A stretch of DNA of 64,000 bases from Argyresthia goedartella (lineage: Eukaryota > Arthropoda > Insecta > Lepidoptera > Argyresthiidae), in contig OX463815.1 in the NCBI GenBank assembly GCA_949825045.1, positions 33,657,356 through 33,721,355 on the forward strand, read 5' to 3'. This document shows positions 31,451-42,877 of this stretch, one piece after another. Position numbers and translations under genes: made by a program. Each line of letters begins with the position of its first letter. The first letter of the stretch is position 1. A model generated the notes under the pieces. It was not told where the DNA came from. It saw nothing but the letters and a program-made list of their open reading frames with translations, and made no database searches.

Positions 31451-33389
31451 TGTTTTCTACAAATAACATGTAGATGTTTTCCCTATATCTTTTTTGTATT
31501 AACTGTTTCTGTGCAATAAAGTATATTGCAGTATTGAAATAACATCAAATACAAATACAAATACAAATACATTTATTACGTAAAAATAATGATACACATT
31601 AACATGAGTAGCAGTTACAAATAAGCATAAGTACTATAGTCCATCTTTGTGTAAGTCAATAGTAGTAGCAGTGACCCCACACTAGGCATGGCCTGTACCG
31701 TGGGCGTCGCGACAACATTAAGCACATTTAAGATTATTATTACAATGCGGAAATCTAAGCAGGCTTATTATAGGATATGTATAAAAGTAATTTCATTTTG
31801 AGAAGTAACAGATAATGAACATATGCATTTTTATTAGAGAAGGAAATTATAGCTCACACGTAATAACTAACGATGTAAAGGCATAGCACAATCATACATA
31901 TTTTTATTTTTATCATTTATATTACATCGGTGTCAGAATTATTAAGAAATAATCCCAGCACAAATTCTTTGCCAGACAGCCCCTGCATGTTTTAAAAAAG
32001 GCTTTAGTTCATTATTTGTTGCTGTGGCGGCAACAAAAATACTCATTTTGAATAAATTTCAACTCTCTGACTATTACCTTTCATGAGAGATAGCGCGCTG
32101 ACGGTCAGACGGACAGACGAACGGATAGCGGAGGCTTAGAGATAGAGCCCCGCTTAATACCCTTCGTGTATAAAACCCTAAAAACGGATGCGCCACTTTC
32201 AGAAAAACAAAACCCTTCAACTACTAAGCTGATCCTCCAACAGGACGCCTTCCCTTTTTCTCAAACGAAAGGCTTACGGTCGATTCCCGGGTTTTATTAT
32301 TCTCCTCTGACGAACATTTTGTTTCAGTGCGTTGGTATTTGGCGGTCGATCGAGTGGCGCCCCCCGGCTCCCCCGGACGGCTGGCTACCCCTCAGGGTGG
32401 GGGGCCGTGACCTAGTTCCCTCTTGCCCCCCTTCCTCCCCCCCTTCAGATGGTGCTAGTACGCACGGGTTCACTGGACTGCTGCAAGGCTGGTGGTGCAG
32501 AGGTTAGTGCTCTTGAATCTACAATATGGGAGGCTATTGTTTGAATGACAGTTGAAGCTGGGTGGATTCAGGTCGCGTTTTGGTATTTGTACGCGTTATT
32601 CCGATCGGTCTTAGGGGCAGCAATTACTAGTACGCTACGTGCATAATATTCAGAGAAATATTTAACTACGTACTTGAAACATTATAACATCGCACACCGA
32701 GAGATCTATTCGCCAAGGTGTACGTTTAGATTTTGGAAAAGTGACGTGAGAGAGACGGGAAGAATAAACATAAACATTTCATAATAACAAAAATACTAGT
32801 ATAATCATGAACATAGGATACAATAAGGATCTAAAATATTTTAATAAATCGCTATATCCTACCAACAATTTGGTGTACGAACATTAATTTCTACTTCATT
32901 AAATTATATTCTATTTCATATAATAATCAATATGTCATAACCTTGTCATAACAGGCAAATATTAGAGATAGAAATGTTGATATTGTAATAGCGTTTGTCG
33001 CTGAGCAAATGGAATAATTTATTCTTAAACAGTTGTTAATTTAGATCTTTAATTTAAGAGAGCTGTCACTGGACGGCAACGGACGGCTTGTTGTGGACGC
33101 CTCGATAAATTTTATTAAATTAGTTTTCGCGAAAACAGCAACCACAAAAATGTATAAGTAGGGTAGGTTCAGTATTCTGTGTTTTCTGAAATATGGTACA
33201 TATAGCTCTGACGCATCTATTTGTCCCTTAAAACAGTTCCTTTTTCTGTGCAGTTGCCCCAGAAAATCACACCGTACCGGAGAGTAGATGAGGCAAAACC
33301 GTGATAAGCAGCCAAAGCTGTACCAATGTTGTCTATTTTAACTCATTTTTTAAAGCAAGAAGGCGGAGCTGCTTAATCAATCATAAGAC
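31451..33389. other. Mostly unclassified, with a CCGT-type fragment
   Basis: (ACAAAT)n at about 31546-31572; a piece of the CCGT-type element (inverted) at about 32025-32165; a C-rich block at 32340-32450 (GTGGCGCCCCCCGGCTCCCC) resembling a LINE 5' region but with no domain; then AT-rich sequence. Confidence 0.45.
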
Positions 33390-33506
33390 ATTGCTTCTGA
33401 CCCCATACTAGAATACGCTGTGTCGTGGGAACTGAATTATCCGGGGTTGAACCCGGGACCTCTCGCATAGTAGGCGGAGTCACAACCTCAGCGCACAGAG
33501 TCGTCA
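33390..33506 (-). repeat. SINE family 1, internally deleted
   Basis: TTGCTTCTGACCCCATACTA ... TTGAACCCGGGACCTCTCGC, ending at the box A side. Confidence 0.75.
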
Positions 33507-33510
33507 AAAT

Positions 33511-33617
33511 TTGACGGCCGGTTTAGCCTAGCGGGTAGTGACCCTGCCTACGAGGGATCGAATCCCGGTAAGGGCAAATATTTGTGTGATGAGCATGAAT
33601 ATTTGTTTCTTAGTCTT
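33511..33617 (+). repeat. SINE family 2 variant, 3' truncated
   Basis: GGCCGGTTTAGCCTAGCGGG head, GTGACCCTGCCTACGAGGGA, box B GATCGAATCCC. Confidence 0.65.
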
Positions 33618-33624
33618 GGATGTT

Positions 33625-34032
33625 TTTAGGGTTCCGTACCCGATGGGTTCCAAACGGGACCCTATTACTAAGACTCCGCTGTCCGTCCGTCCGTCTGTCA
33701 CCAGGCTGTATCTCACGAACCGTGATAGTTAGACAGTTGGAATTTTCACAGATGATGTATTTATGTTGCCGCTATAACAACAAATACTAAAAAACAGGAT
33801 AAAAGAAATATTTAAGGGGGCTCCCATACAACAATTCTTTCAATACCACATACAAACTTATGGATGCACCTGGTTACGTACATGGAGTGTGAAAGTAACC
33901 GCACCAATAACTTTGTAAACAATATTTTGCTGTGTAAAATCCAAACTATTCACTCCACACCATCGCTTCCATTGAACGGTGGTACGGAACCCTTCGTGCG
34001 CGATTTAGACTCGCACTTGACCGGTTTTTATA
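33625..34032 (+). repeat. CCGT-type dispersed element
   Basis: Good copy: TTAGGGTTCCGTACCCGATG to GACTCGCACTTGACCGGTTT, nearly identical to 54748-55146. Confidence 0.82.
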
Positions 34033-34095
34033 AGTATTTATCTCTGTTAAATATATCGTCGTCTAGTACCCATAACACAAGCCTTGTTGAGCTTT

Positions 34096-35636
34096 CTATG
34101 GACCTAGTTCGATTTGTGTAAGATTGTCCTCTGATTATTAAAAAAAAAAACAGAATAGACGGACACTCATCTGTGATGTCTCATAATGTCTTTATTGCAC
34201 ACAAGTCATACACAAAACAAGAGTTACATAGAAAAACTGAACAAAGGCGAGCTTATCTCTAATAAGAGATCTCTTCCAGCAAACCAGGTTAACATGGGAA
34301 AAGTTGATGGTTGAGCATGGGTAGACCTATGTGTACAATATATAAAATAATAAATAAAGTAAATTATATAACAATATACTAAAAACTTGCAATATACTAC
34401 AACTACTATTGTATATACTATACTAATAAATACTTACATGAATACTACCTATAACTCTAAAGGGAGAGGTAATGCTTCTTCACATGACTTTTAAAGACAT
34501 TCTGAGTAGGACTGTCCCTGGGGAGTGCATTTCACAACCGAATGGCCCGGGGTCTAAACCCGTTCTCATAGAAAGCGGTGTTATGCTGTGGAGTTGTGAG
34601 CATGGAAACTGCGTGAGTTCTCCGAGGCCTGCTGGAAAGTTGGGTATCGTGGATTACGTAAAATGTTGTAGAGGAAATTGAGGATGTGTGAATCCCGACG
34701 AAGAAAGACGAATCGGCAGCCACTTCAACTCCCTGCGATGTTGTGACACATGGTCATATTTGCGCAGAACGAAGATAAACCGAATCACGAGATTTTGAAG
34801 TCGTTCGAGTTTGTTCAGTAGTTCTTCGTTAGCACTGACCCAGCAGACATCAGCGTTATCGATGAGGGGTAGACTGAGAGATTGAGCAAGAGTGATTTTG
34901 GTATGTCGAGGCAAAAAGTACTGAAGTGTCCTGAGAGAGTGAAAGGTAGAAAATACTCGGTGACTTACCTCATTGACATGCGATGACCAGGACAACTGGT
35001 TGTGGTATCATGAAAAGTGACAGGTGGAATGGGATGTTGCTGCAACAAGTTGAGAGAATGTCTGGTACCTATGATCATTGCCTGGGACTTGCTCGGGTTG
35101 ACCAGGAGTCCGAGTGATGAAGCCCAACTTCTTATATGCTCAAGATCAGCGTTGAGTGCCTCCACAGCAGAGTGTGCATCGTTAAGAGAGAAGTGGCGAT
35201 AAATCTGGAGATCATCAGCGTAAAGATAATATGCCTTCCGGCCTGATACGCTGTTGCCGATCCCTCAAATAAGAGTCGAACCAGCTGGCAGAGAAGGAGG
35301 AGACGTTCAGAGATCTGAGAAGCTTAAGGAGATTGTCAAAATCTACGCAGTTGAAGGCACTACTGAAGTCAAGTAAAGCCAGCACGGAAAGCTGTTTGCG
35401 GTCCATGGCTACCTGGATGTCATCTGTGACTTTCAGGTGAGCCGTGACGATGCTATGACCCGGTCTGAATCCTGACTGGTACATGTTCAGCAGATTGTTT
35501 GAGTGAAGGTAATAAGAGAGCTGAGTATGGACACAGGAGCTTACTATGGGCCTAGTTCGATTTGTGTAAGATTGTCCTGTAATTATTAAAAAAAATACAG
35601 AATATACGGACACTCATCTGTGATATCTCATTATGG
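34096..35636 (-). mobile_element. Truncated CR1/Jockey-like LINE between 93-bp direct repeats
   Basis: LINE body 34189-35543 on the minus strand. Nearly identical 93-bp segments flank it (34096-34188 and 35544-35636, starting CTATGG-CCTAGTTCGATTTG). The 3' tail (GCTGGAAGAGATCTC, TGTGCAATAAAGAC) touches the left repeat exactly, as expected for a target duplication. Confidence 0.8.
34480..35543 (-). pseudogene. LINE reverse transcriptase with internal deletion
   Basis: Order on the minus strand: YQSGFRPGHSIVTAHLKVTD, LLDFSSAFNCVDFDNLL, ASWFDSYLRDRQQRIRPEG; then, in another frame, YLYADDLQIYRHFSLNDA with the YADD box; then LGLLVNPSKSQAMIIG; then SLSLPLIDNADVCWV and LNKLERLQNLVIRFIF, with C-terminal remains. 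Between RPEG and YLYADD the family normally has some 45 residues, including the GVPQGS motif; here they are joined directly, so part of the palm is deleted and the frame shifted. Further frame changes follow at about 34990 and 34740. Confidence 0.82.
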
Positions 35637-35639
35637 GTG

Positions 35640-37129
35640 ACGGTCATCGATATAAATACTAAGGATAGGCCTTCCCGTACTAAATTTCTTACCATTTTGA
35701 GGCTAAGAAAAATAGCGCCCCTGTCGGAATTCGTCGGAAACAAGACAGTACGAAAAATTGTAACGGCGTCACGGTCGGTCACGTTCCGATTTGTGGTGTA
35801 TAGACACAATATTAGGAAAGTTGATCTACGGATAACTCTCAAATACCCGGTGACTTTTAATCGGTGATTAGGAGTAGAAATAAAATATATCTAGCTAAAA
35901 TTTTACTTAAGGGGCGAGGTCTCACGCAATTAGCTCATGTTTAATTAATAAAAAGTTGAAACATAATTAAAAAGGCATATTAATTTTTGTCTTTGCCGTT
36001 AAATTATGAAAGAGGATACACATTAGTAGCGTGACTTGGAATTTAAGATCTTGATTTTGATTTATAAGAAATAAACTACCTAATCATAGAAAAAGTTATG
36101 AATTTGTTAGGGGGGGGGGGGGGGGTAACCAAATGACATTACGAATAGTAATCTTGACATTACGAATAGAAAAATAACCAAATCGGATCGTTTTTCAAAT
36201 ATAGGAAGCGGGCAGTTTCACTGTGCGTCGCGCGTCGCTACAAAGTTACGTCAGTCGAATGGTTGATTTTCGTTTGAGGATTTTTTCGAGAACAATATTT
36301 TATAGATAATCAATTTAAAGCCAATAGTAATTGAAAATATAATATTTACTTGTGATACGACACTCCCTGTTCTTGTGTTTTGCGATTTGGGTATGATTTA
36401 CACCTTTTTACGTCGCAGGTCACCATTTTTGTTTTTGCTGCCGATATGTCAATCGGCTGTCACCGTCCAAGCGCGACTGATTGCAAACAGTCCAATTTTC
36501 CCGATTTTGTACTGTTTTTGTAGCGACACTTTCAAGCGCTCCGTGCCCTGTCCCTACTATTCAAGTCTGTGGTGACGGTACAAAATGCTGTCGTCGGTAA
36601 ATAATGGAACCTAACGGATTTTGAAAATACAAGTGGCAACAAAAAAAGTTTTTCATGTGCTTCATTCAATATATTCTGCTATCCGGTCAAAAATACTGGC
36701 AGCAATATCCAATCAACGTTGACGAATCACGAACAAATTTACAACTGGATTTCAATGCACAATTTTCATTTAATTGGCCAACAATACATGATTCCGGCAT
36801 AAACTGCGGTACGTCGACAGCTCACACACAAACACACGGAATGCGAAAGGAAAAAACCCAAAACAAAACAACAATTTCGACAACATGAAATAAAACCCGT
36901 TACAAACGTCGCTTCAACGGACGTGAGTCCTGTTTTTCCGACCGGTTTTAGGGTTCCGCACCTTAAGAAAGTATACGCAGACAATTGATAAATTAGCTGA
37001 CCATGTGATGGGGATATATAAAATATTTTGTTCTTGTACCTTTAATGTGTTATCTGCCACTATGGGAAAATACTTTCATATTAGTGTTTACCATCATTTC
37101 CCAAAATGTGATCAACTAATTTGAAGGAG
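35640..37129. other. Unclassified, with a G16 tract
   Basis: Uninterrupted run of 16 G at 36110-36125. A short CCGT-type head (TTTTAGGGTTCCGCACCTTA) at about 36947. No coding signal I trust. Confidence 0.45.
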
Positions 37130-37440
37130 AACAATTCAAATGCCGACCAAAATATTTTTTCCTACCCAAAAAGGGTAAATGGTCACGAAAAGTTGCAGAA
37201 AATATCAGGGCAAAATACTGAGGTAGCTTACTTAGGTGAAGCTTTAGCGTAAACGGTAAAAGGAGTGAGCGATGGGTAGGCCCCTTAATCCTTCGTGTTA
37301 GGTTGAACATGTAAGAACAACAAAAAATACTTACAACATAAACTTAAGTACACAAAACATAGAAAGAAATTTGGTTATCATTTATCTAGACACAATTTGG
37401 TGGTAGTTTGCAAATTCTGGCGGTAGTTTCAAATTTATTG
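37130..37440 (+). repeat. Dispersed element R5, copy 2
   Basis: ATCAGGGCAAAATACTGAGG, CTTAGGTGAAGC, AATCCTTCGTG and ACATGTAAGAACAACAAAAA match 14930-15270 inverted. Confidence 0.65.
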
Positions 37441-37536
37441 GTAATAAAATAGGTGCGTTTTTGGTGATCGTGTAATCATAAGCCAATTTAAAGTCATTCA
37501 GCCAATAGTCAGTGTAGCTCAACCAAGTAAACTTAG

Positions 37537-37571
37537 ATACAACGAATACATACCACATGTATTCGTTGTAT
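37537..37571. repeat. Perfect 15-bp hairpin
   Basis: ATACAACGAATACAT - ACCAC - ATGTATTCGTTGTAT. Confidence 0.8.
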
Positions 37572-37984
37572 ACCCCAAAATCACTACGGGTCCATCACAA
37601 ACTAGTACAAGCTGTACTTGATCGGTTTTTCTGTTTATGTAGCAATTACGCGACCCTATCGCAGTAAAACCACATGTCGAAACAAGGAGTTTATCCAAAT
37701 CGGGCCAGCGCAATTTGCGCCTTGCTGCATTATTCATTGGAACCGATTTCGCTTAATGCTCGGCGAGCACGCGACAATGATGAAGCGAAGAAAACAGATT
37801 AAAATTCTGTGAAAAGCGACTTTTGTGCAGAATTGTTTGTCCGTCTGGCACTGTGCTACGGAGTGACTATAAACAATTTCGTAGTACGTCTGCTACGGTG
37901 GAAGAATTCGTAGCAGATGGTGTTTTGTTTCACGTCAAAATGTATTTTTTTCTATCCAATCTCCAATTGTTTTATCCTGGTTTA

Positions 37985-38385
37985 GTAAAAAACGGTCAAG
38001 TGCGAGTCTAACTGGCGCCCGAAGCGTTCCGTACCACCATACAATGGTAGGGATGGTGTGCAGTGAATAGTTTGGATTTTACACAGCAAAATGTTATTTA
38101 CAATATTATTGGTGCGGCTACTTTCGCACTCTATGCACGTAACCAGGTGAATTCATAAGTTTGTGTGTGGCATTGAAAGAAATTTTGTATGGGAGCCCCC
38201 TTAAATATATATTTTATTCTGTTTTTTAGTATTTGTTGTTATGGCAGCAACAAAAATACATTATCTGTTAAAATGTCATCTGTTTAACTATCACGGTTCA
38301 TGAGATACAGCCTGGTGACAGACGGACGGACGAACGGACGGACGGACAGCGGAGGCTTAGTAGTAGGGTCCCGAACCCTAAAAAA
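37985..38385 (-). repeat. CCGT-type dispersed element (inverted)
   Basis: From AAACGGTCAAGTGCGAGTCT to GGGTCCCGAACCCTAAAAAA with GACGGACGGACGAACGGACG. Confidence 0.8.
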
Positions 38386-38394
38386 TGGTCCTAA

Positions 38395-38580
38395 AGCGTC
38401 CGTAGCCTAGCGGTATTATCGCGCGGGTAGCAACATCTGGCCGGGACGGATGGATGGGTGTCCGTTTCCATATGGCATTTGTTTCGGGCGCTTCTCTGGT
38501 TCGGATGTCATGTTAAGCTGTTGGTCCCGGCTACAGGTGATAGGTAATACTCGTAAAGTTGAGTCAGAGGCCCTAATACG
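38395..38580 (+). repeat. SINE, family 3-like with variant head
   Basis: GCGTCCGTAGCCTAGCGGTA head, later GTTAAGCTGTTGGTCCCGGC as in family 3. Confidence 0.6.
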
Positions 38581-38620
38581 GCAGCTTGATAATTTCTATA
38601 TATATATATATATATATAAC

Positions 38621-38877
38621 AACGACCCGAATGGCCGAGTCGGCAGTGACCCTGCCTACGAAGCCAAGGGTCCCGGGTTCGAGTCCCGGTGGGGGCAAAT
38701 ATTTGTTTGATGAGAACGGATGTTTGTACCCTAGTCATGGTTATTTATCTATCTCAGTATGATATTTATCTATATAAGTATGTGTATCGTTGTCTAGTAC
38801 CCAAGATACAGGTAATCCTAGTTTGGGGCTAGATCAATGTGTATTAATAGTGTCCAAGGTATTATTATTATTATTCT
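38621..38877 (+). repeat. SINE family 2, full copy
   Basis: CGACCCGAATGGCCGAGTCG head, box B GGTTCGAGTCC, tail GGTATTATTATTATTATT. A (TA)n run precedes it at 38599. Confidence 0.88.
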
Positions 38878-38879
38878 GA

Positions 38880-39015
38880 CAGTCGGGTTGGCCACTAGCC
38901 CAACACCCCTCCATCAACCCGCACTGAGCCAGCGTGGTGAATAATGGCTCATTCTTACTCGTATCTAGATATAGGCCCGTCCCCTTCGGTGGGGACATAA
39001 ATGGGCTACATTTAT
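38880..39015 (+). repeat. SINE family 3, 3' part
   Basis: CAACACCCCTCCATCAACCC to CGGTGGGGACATAAATGGGC. Confidence 0.75.
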
Positions 39016-39036
39016 TTATTTTAAAATAGATATAAA

Positions 39037-39407
39037 TATGTCACCGTAAGATAGTCAAAACCGTTAGTTGATAAACTAACGTTTTTTTTCTCGTTAGTTG
39101 GTCAACTATCGACAGATAGTAAACTGTAGCATACTGCTTATTTATATGACGCGTTAGTTGATAAACCAACGGTTAAAATTGTTAAATAGTAAACTGGTTT
39201 AAACTTGCAAACACTGCGGTAGCTTAGGTGAAGACTAGAGGGGGCGAGCGCAGCGGAGCCCCCGAAAAGTCTTCGTGATAGGTTGACACGAAATAACAAA
39301 AGAAACGTAAATGCTAAAACCTGTCGGTCTGGTTTACTATCTGTCGATATTTGATGAACTAATGCGTTAGTTTATCAACGGTTTTGACTATGTTACGGTG
39401 ACATATA
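39037..39407. mobile_element. ~370-bp MITE with TIRs and sub-terminal palindromes
   Basis: Left end TATGTCACCGTAAGATAGTC-AAAACCGTTAG is an inverted match of the right end ...ACCGTTTTGAC-like CGGTTTTGACTATGTTACGGTGACATA. Inside, the CGTTAGTTGATAAACTAACG palindrome is repeated and the centre is related to R5 (TAGCTTAGGTGAAGAC, GTCTTCGTGATAGGTT). Confidence 0.75.
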
Positions 39408-39905
39408 TAAAGGTCCTGCAAATTCGGCTAAGCATTTCACGTCCTAAATTAATTTTAATCACTTGCATCTTTATATCTCTCTACCAGTAAAAAAAGTATC
39501 TGTGTTAACTAAAAGCTTTAATTTCTACACGAAACTCATTACTTTGCACGATTTTATCTTCTTAATCCCACTAAGTAAGAGACTGCCATTCATTTATAGA
39601 AGCTTAGCAAAACTGTTTATACTTAGTTTCCTTCGCTATTTAGTAAACAAATATGGCTGCTCTAGTTCCTGGACCTTGATTCCACTAACAAACTGGCGTC
39701 ACAATGACAGTAACATGAAACCGGCTGTTAGGTATTCATTGTTTGAAGTTACTGTAATCCATTAGATGAAATGTTTAAAGGTTAATATAGGTGCTACGAT
39801 TATTATTTTTCTTTTCCGTTCGACTCTCCTCGGTATAAGTCGCTGAAATTCGTTTTTAAGGTAGACTTCACTAACTCCTAGACATTACTCACAAAAACAC
39901 ATGAA

Positions 39906-40541
39906 CAAGATGGCCCGAATGGCCGAATCGGCAGTGACAGTGACCCTGCCTAAGAAGCCAAGGGTCCCGAGTTCGAGCCCTGGTGGGGACAAATATTTTT
40001 TTGATGAGAAAGGATGTTTGTTCCCTAGTCATGGTTCTTTATCTATCTAAGTATAATATTTATATATATAAGTATGTGCACCATCAGGGACAGTCCATCA
40101 CTGAATATCTTTAAGAACCGACTAAAGAAGCACTATCTTTCACTTTCTATTTAGCTATATAATGTATTAGTATTAGTATATTTGTAAGATATTTATAGAT
40201 ATGCTGTATTTATGTAACTGTGTATGTAGTCTATATTTCTTAGCAATAGGGTTTTATGTATGTGTAATATGTATTATATTAGAATATAGTCTTAATTGTA
40301 CGCGCAATTCTTTCCCTTACCTATCATCTCCATCTCCTATCCAACATGGTTTGCTGGAAGAAATCTCTTATTTAGAGATAAGCTCGCCTTTGTACACTTC
40401 TTTTATATCATAAGCTATTTTTACAGTCATGTGAGTGCAATAAAGAATTACGAATGTGTATCGTTGTCTAGTACCCAAGATACAGGGACTCCTAGTTTGG
40501 GGCTAGATCAATGTGTGTAAATAGTGTCCAAGGTATTATAA
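39906..40541 (+). repeat. SINE family 2 interrupted by a LINE tail
   Basis: Head to ATATAAGTATGTG at about 40079; resumes ATGTGTATCGTTGTCTAGTA at about 40454. The intervening 40082-40453 is a LINE 3' end. Confidence 0.82.
40080..40453 (+). mobile_element. LINE 3' end (L8 family) inside a SINE
   Basis: Coding remnant IRDSPSLNIFKNRLKKHYLS then a stop, a long AT-rich UTR, GGTTTGCTGGAAGAAATCTC and AGTGCAATAAAGAATTACGA. ATGTG flanks both sides. Confidence 0.78.
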
Positions 40542-40837
40542 AGAAAAATGGTAACAGATTCAAACCATGGTTTATAAGATGATATCATCGGGTTTTGACA
40601 CAGAGTAAGTAACTGAAGCAAAGAGTTCCACTCATCCATGGGATTTGACAATTAAGGCATTTGTGATAATAAAATCAAAATGTGAGGAAGAATATTTAGC
40701 TACAGAAAAAAGAAAATAGTAAGTGACAGCTTTATAATCAATGTGTCTGATTCAGACAGTCAAAGTGGATGTGCGCTTGACACATCTATGTCATTTATAG
40801 GTCTTCGGTACATTTGTTTTTTCTACTATACGGTAAG

Positions 40838-41128
40838 TGAAGAGCTTCATGGTCTAACGGGTTTCACGCTTGCTTCTCGCCCAGGAGACGCAGGTTCGAT
40901 TCCTGACCACATACCAATGAGATAATTAATTTATCTTAAGTACATTATTGGACGTTCAGTGTTTCGGATGACACGTTAAGCTGTAGGTCCCGGCTACTAT
41001 CGCTACGTGGTAGGTCGTTAAACCCCTCCATCAACCCGCACTGAGCCAGCGCGGTGGAGTATGGCTTGATCTTACTCGTATCCGGGTAAAGGCCTGTGCC
41101 CCTCGTTGGGGACATTTATGGGCTACAT
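40838..41128 (+). repeat. SINE family 3, full copy
   Basis: GAGCTTCATGGTCTAACGGG head, box B GCAGGTTCGATTCC, end CTCGTTGGGGACATTTATGG. Confidence 0.82.
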
Positions 41129-41477
41129 TATATCATATACGGTAAGTAGTATTGTGATGAATATGTAGCAATGTATATTTTCTTCCCATCTGTGCCGATA
41201 AAAGCCGAGAAGTGTCTAGCGTTAAAGAAATAATGTTTTACAAAATCTTTCATCAATTTACGCAGAAGAGGACCGTGGTAGTGATGTCATTGTCACTGAG
41301 CAGCCACTGTCACTGTCATTTCACTAACAGAATCGGTACTCTGGAAGTGGGTTAAGATAAGTAACGAGTTTAAGATGGCGCAACCTGGAGTGGGGCCCTT
41401 CGGTTTAATTCCAAGGAGCTAAATGTTGGGAAAATGTGTGATGAAAAGTGTTAACTGCTGGCTGTGCATCTAAGGGG

Positions 41478-41625
41478 TTCAGGCACATACATTGCTTCTG
41501 GCCCCACTGTAGGGCACCGTGTCGTGGTGACCAGAAACAGCGACGTCACACACATAAACATCCAAGACCTGGGATTTTTTCCTGTATCCCCAGCCGGGAA
41601 TCGAACCCGGGACCTCTCACATAGT
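41478..41625 (-). repeat. SINE family 1, truncated by a SINE family 2 insertion
   Basis: Body and box B side intact (AACCCGGGACCTCTCACATA), then cut at 41625 where the next SINE starts. Confidence 0.82.
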
Positions 41626-41872
41626 GACGACCCGAATGGCCGAGTCGGCAGTGACCCCGCCGACAAAGCCGAAGGTCCCGGGTTCGAGTCCCGGTGGGGG
41701 CAAATATTTGTTTGATGAAAACGGATGTTTGTACCCTAGTCATGGGTGTTAACTACCTAAGTATAATATAGTTATGTGTATCGTTGTCTAGTACCCAAGA
41801 TACAGGGAATCCTAGTTTGGGGCTAGATCAATGTGTGTGAATAGTGTCCAAGGTATTATATATTATTAAAAA
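41626..41872 (+). repeat. SINE family 2, full copy
   Basis: CGACCCGAATGGCCGAGTCG to GTCCAAGGTATTATATATTA. Confidence 0.88.
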
Positions 41873-41925
41873 TAGTAGCCACAACAAAAATTCTACTATA
41901 CTACAGGGACCTAGTCCACTTTACT

Positions 41926-42141
41926 GACGACCCCTGTGGCACAGCGGTTGTGGCTCTGCCTACCATGCGAGAGGTCCCGGGTTCGATCCCTGACTGGGGG
42001 TAAAGAAAAAAATATCCCCAGGTTTTGGATGTTCATATGTGTGTGACGTCGCTGTTTCTGGTTCCCACGACAGAGGGAATCCTAGTGTGGGGCCAGAAGC
42101 AATGTATGTGCCTGTATGTAAATGTTCATGTTTTTTTATGT
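41926..42141 (+). repeat. SINE family 1, full copy
   Basis: GACCCCTGTGGCACAGCGGT head, GGTTCGATCC box B, tail GTATGTAAATGTTCATG. Confidence 0.88.
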
Positions 42142-42439
42142 TACAAATTCCGGACGGGGTAAATACCATCCGTAATTGTAAAATAGTAAAAACATATATA
42201 TGTTTTACTTTTCCATTGCTTGAGTTGATGGACTCACTGCATCGAAATTAAGAGTGATGTTTAAACTTTAAGCTATTCTACTAATGTGTAAGCTTACAAA
42301 TGACGGTCGAAAAATTGCTCAAAGTATTTTAGTTTTTTAGTACCTAATTAATAACTTTATAACAAATTTTGGAAAACGTTGAAAAAACTCGAATCCCATT
42401 TTCATATATCATTAAATTTACTGGATATGGGCTCTACTT

Positions 42440-42650
42440 TAGTACGTCACACTATCGAATAACCTGTATAATAAACATGTGGCCCATTACTGTCCGCACC
42501 GAAGGGGAAAGGGCCTATAGTATAGGCCCTTCATCAGTGTATAGGCCCTATACACTGATTCGAGCAAGATTGAGCCGTACTCCACCACGCTGGCTCAGTG
42601 CGGGTTGATGGAGGCGTTTCGGGCTAGTGGCCAAACCGACTGTCAGAAAA
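42440..42650 (-). repeat. SINE family 3, with palindromic rearrangement
   Basis: CGCACCGAAGGGGA and GAGCCGTACTCCACCACGCT belong to the SINE. Between them lie two perfect hairpins (42509-42531 and 42533-42559) not found in other copies. Confidence 0.7.
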
Positions 42651-42877
42651 TTTCAAGCTGTTATAACGAGACCGGATTTGTACCGAAGATATTTATTTAC
42701 ATCTTATACACGTATACGATATCGGCCTAAATGCCAAGGCTGTACTGCCGAGGTTAGGTTAGTTACGGTAAGGTAAGGCAAGGAGGGCGAGGTTACGGCA
42801 CGTGTCGTCGATCCCACTTATCCTTGTCGGCATGTCCTTTTGGTTAGCTACCCAATCCTTGAAGTTCCATTGGATAA

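Larger units (their letters stand above)
39797..41225. repeat. Segment shared with 21130-21660 (copy 2), split by SINEs
   Basis: Shared blocks occur at 39797-39905, 40545-40838 and 41128-41225. The gaps are exactly filled by a SINE family 2 (itself split by a LINE tail) and a SINE family 3. Confidence 0.82.

Noticed and set aside
32166..32507. 113-codon plus-strand frame
   Set aside because: Runs through a CCGT-type fragment edge and a C-rich block; no domain and biased composition.
41626..41700. tRNA gene (box A/box B present)
   Set aside because: Same head occurs in many copies followed by the SINE body and (ATT)n tail, so these are SINE heads and not tRNA genes.
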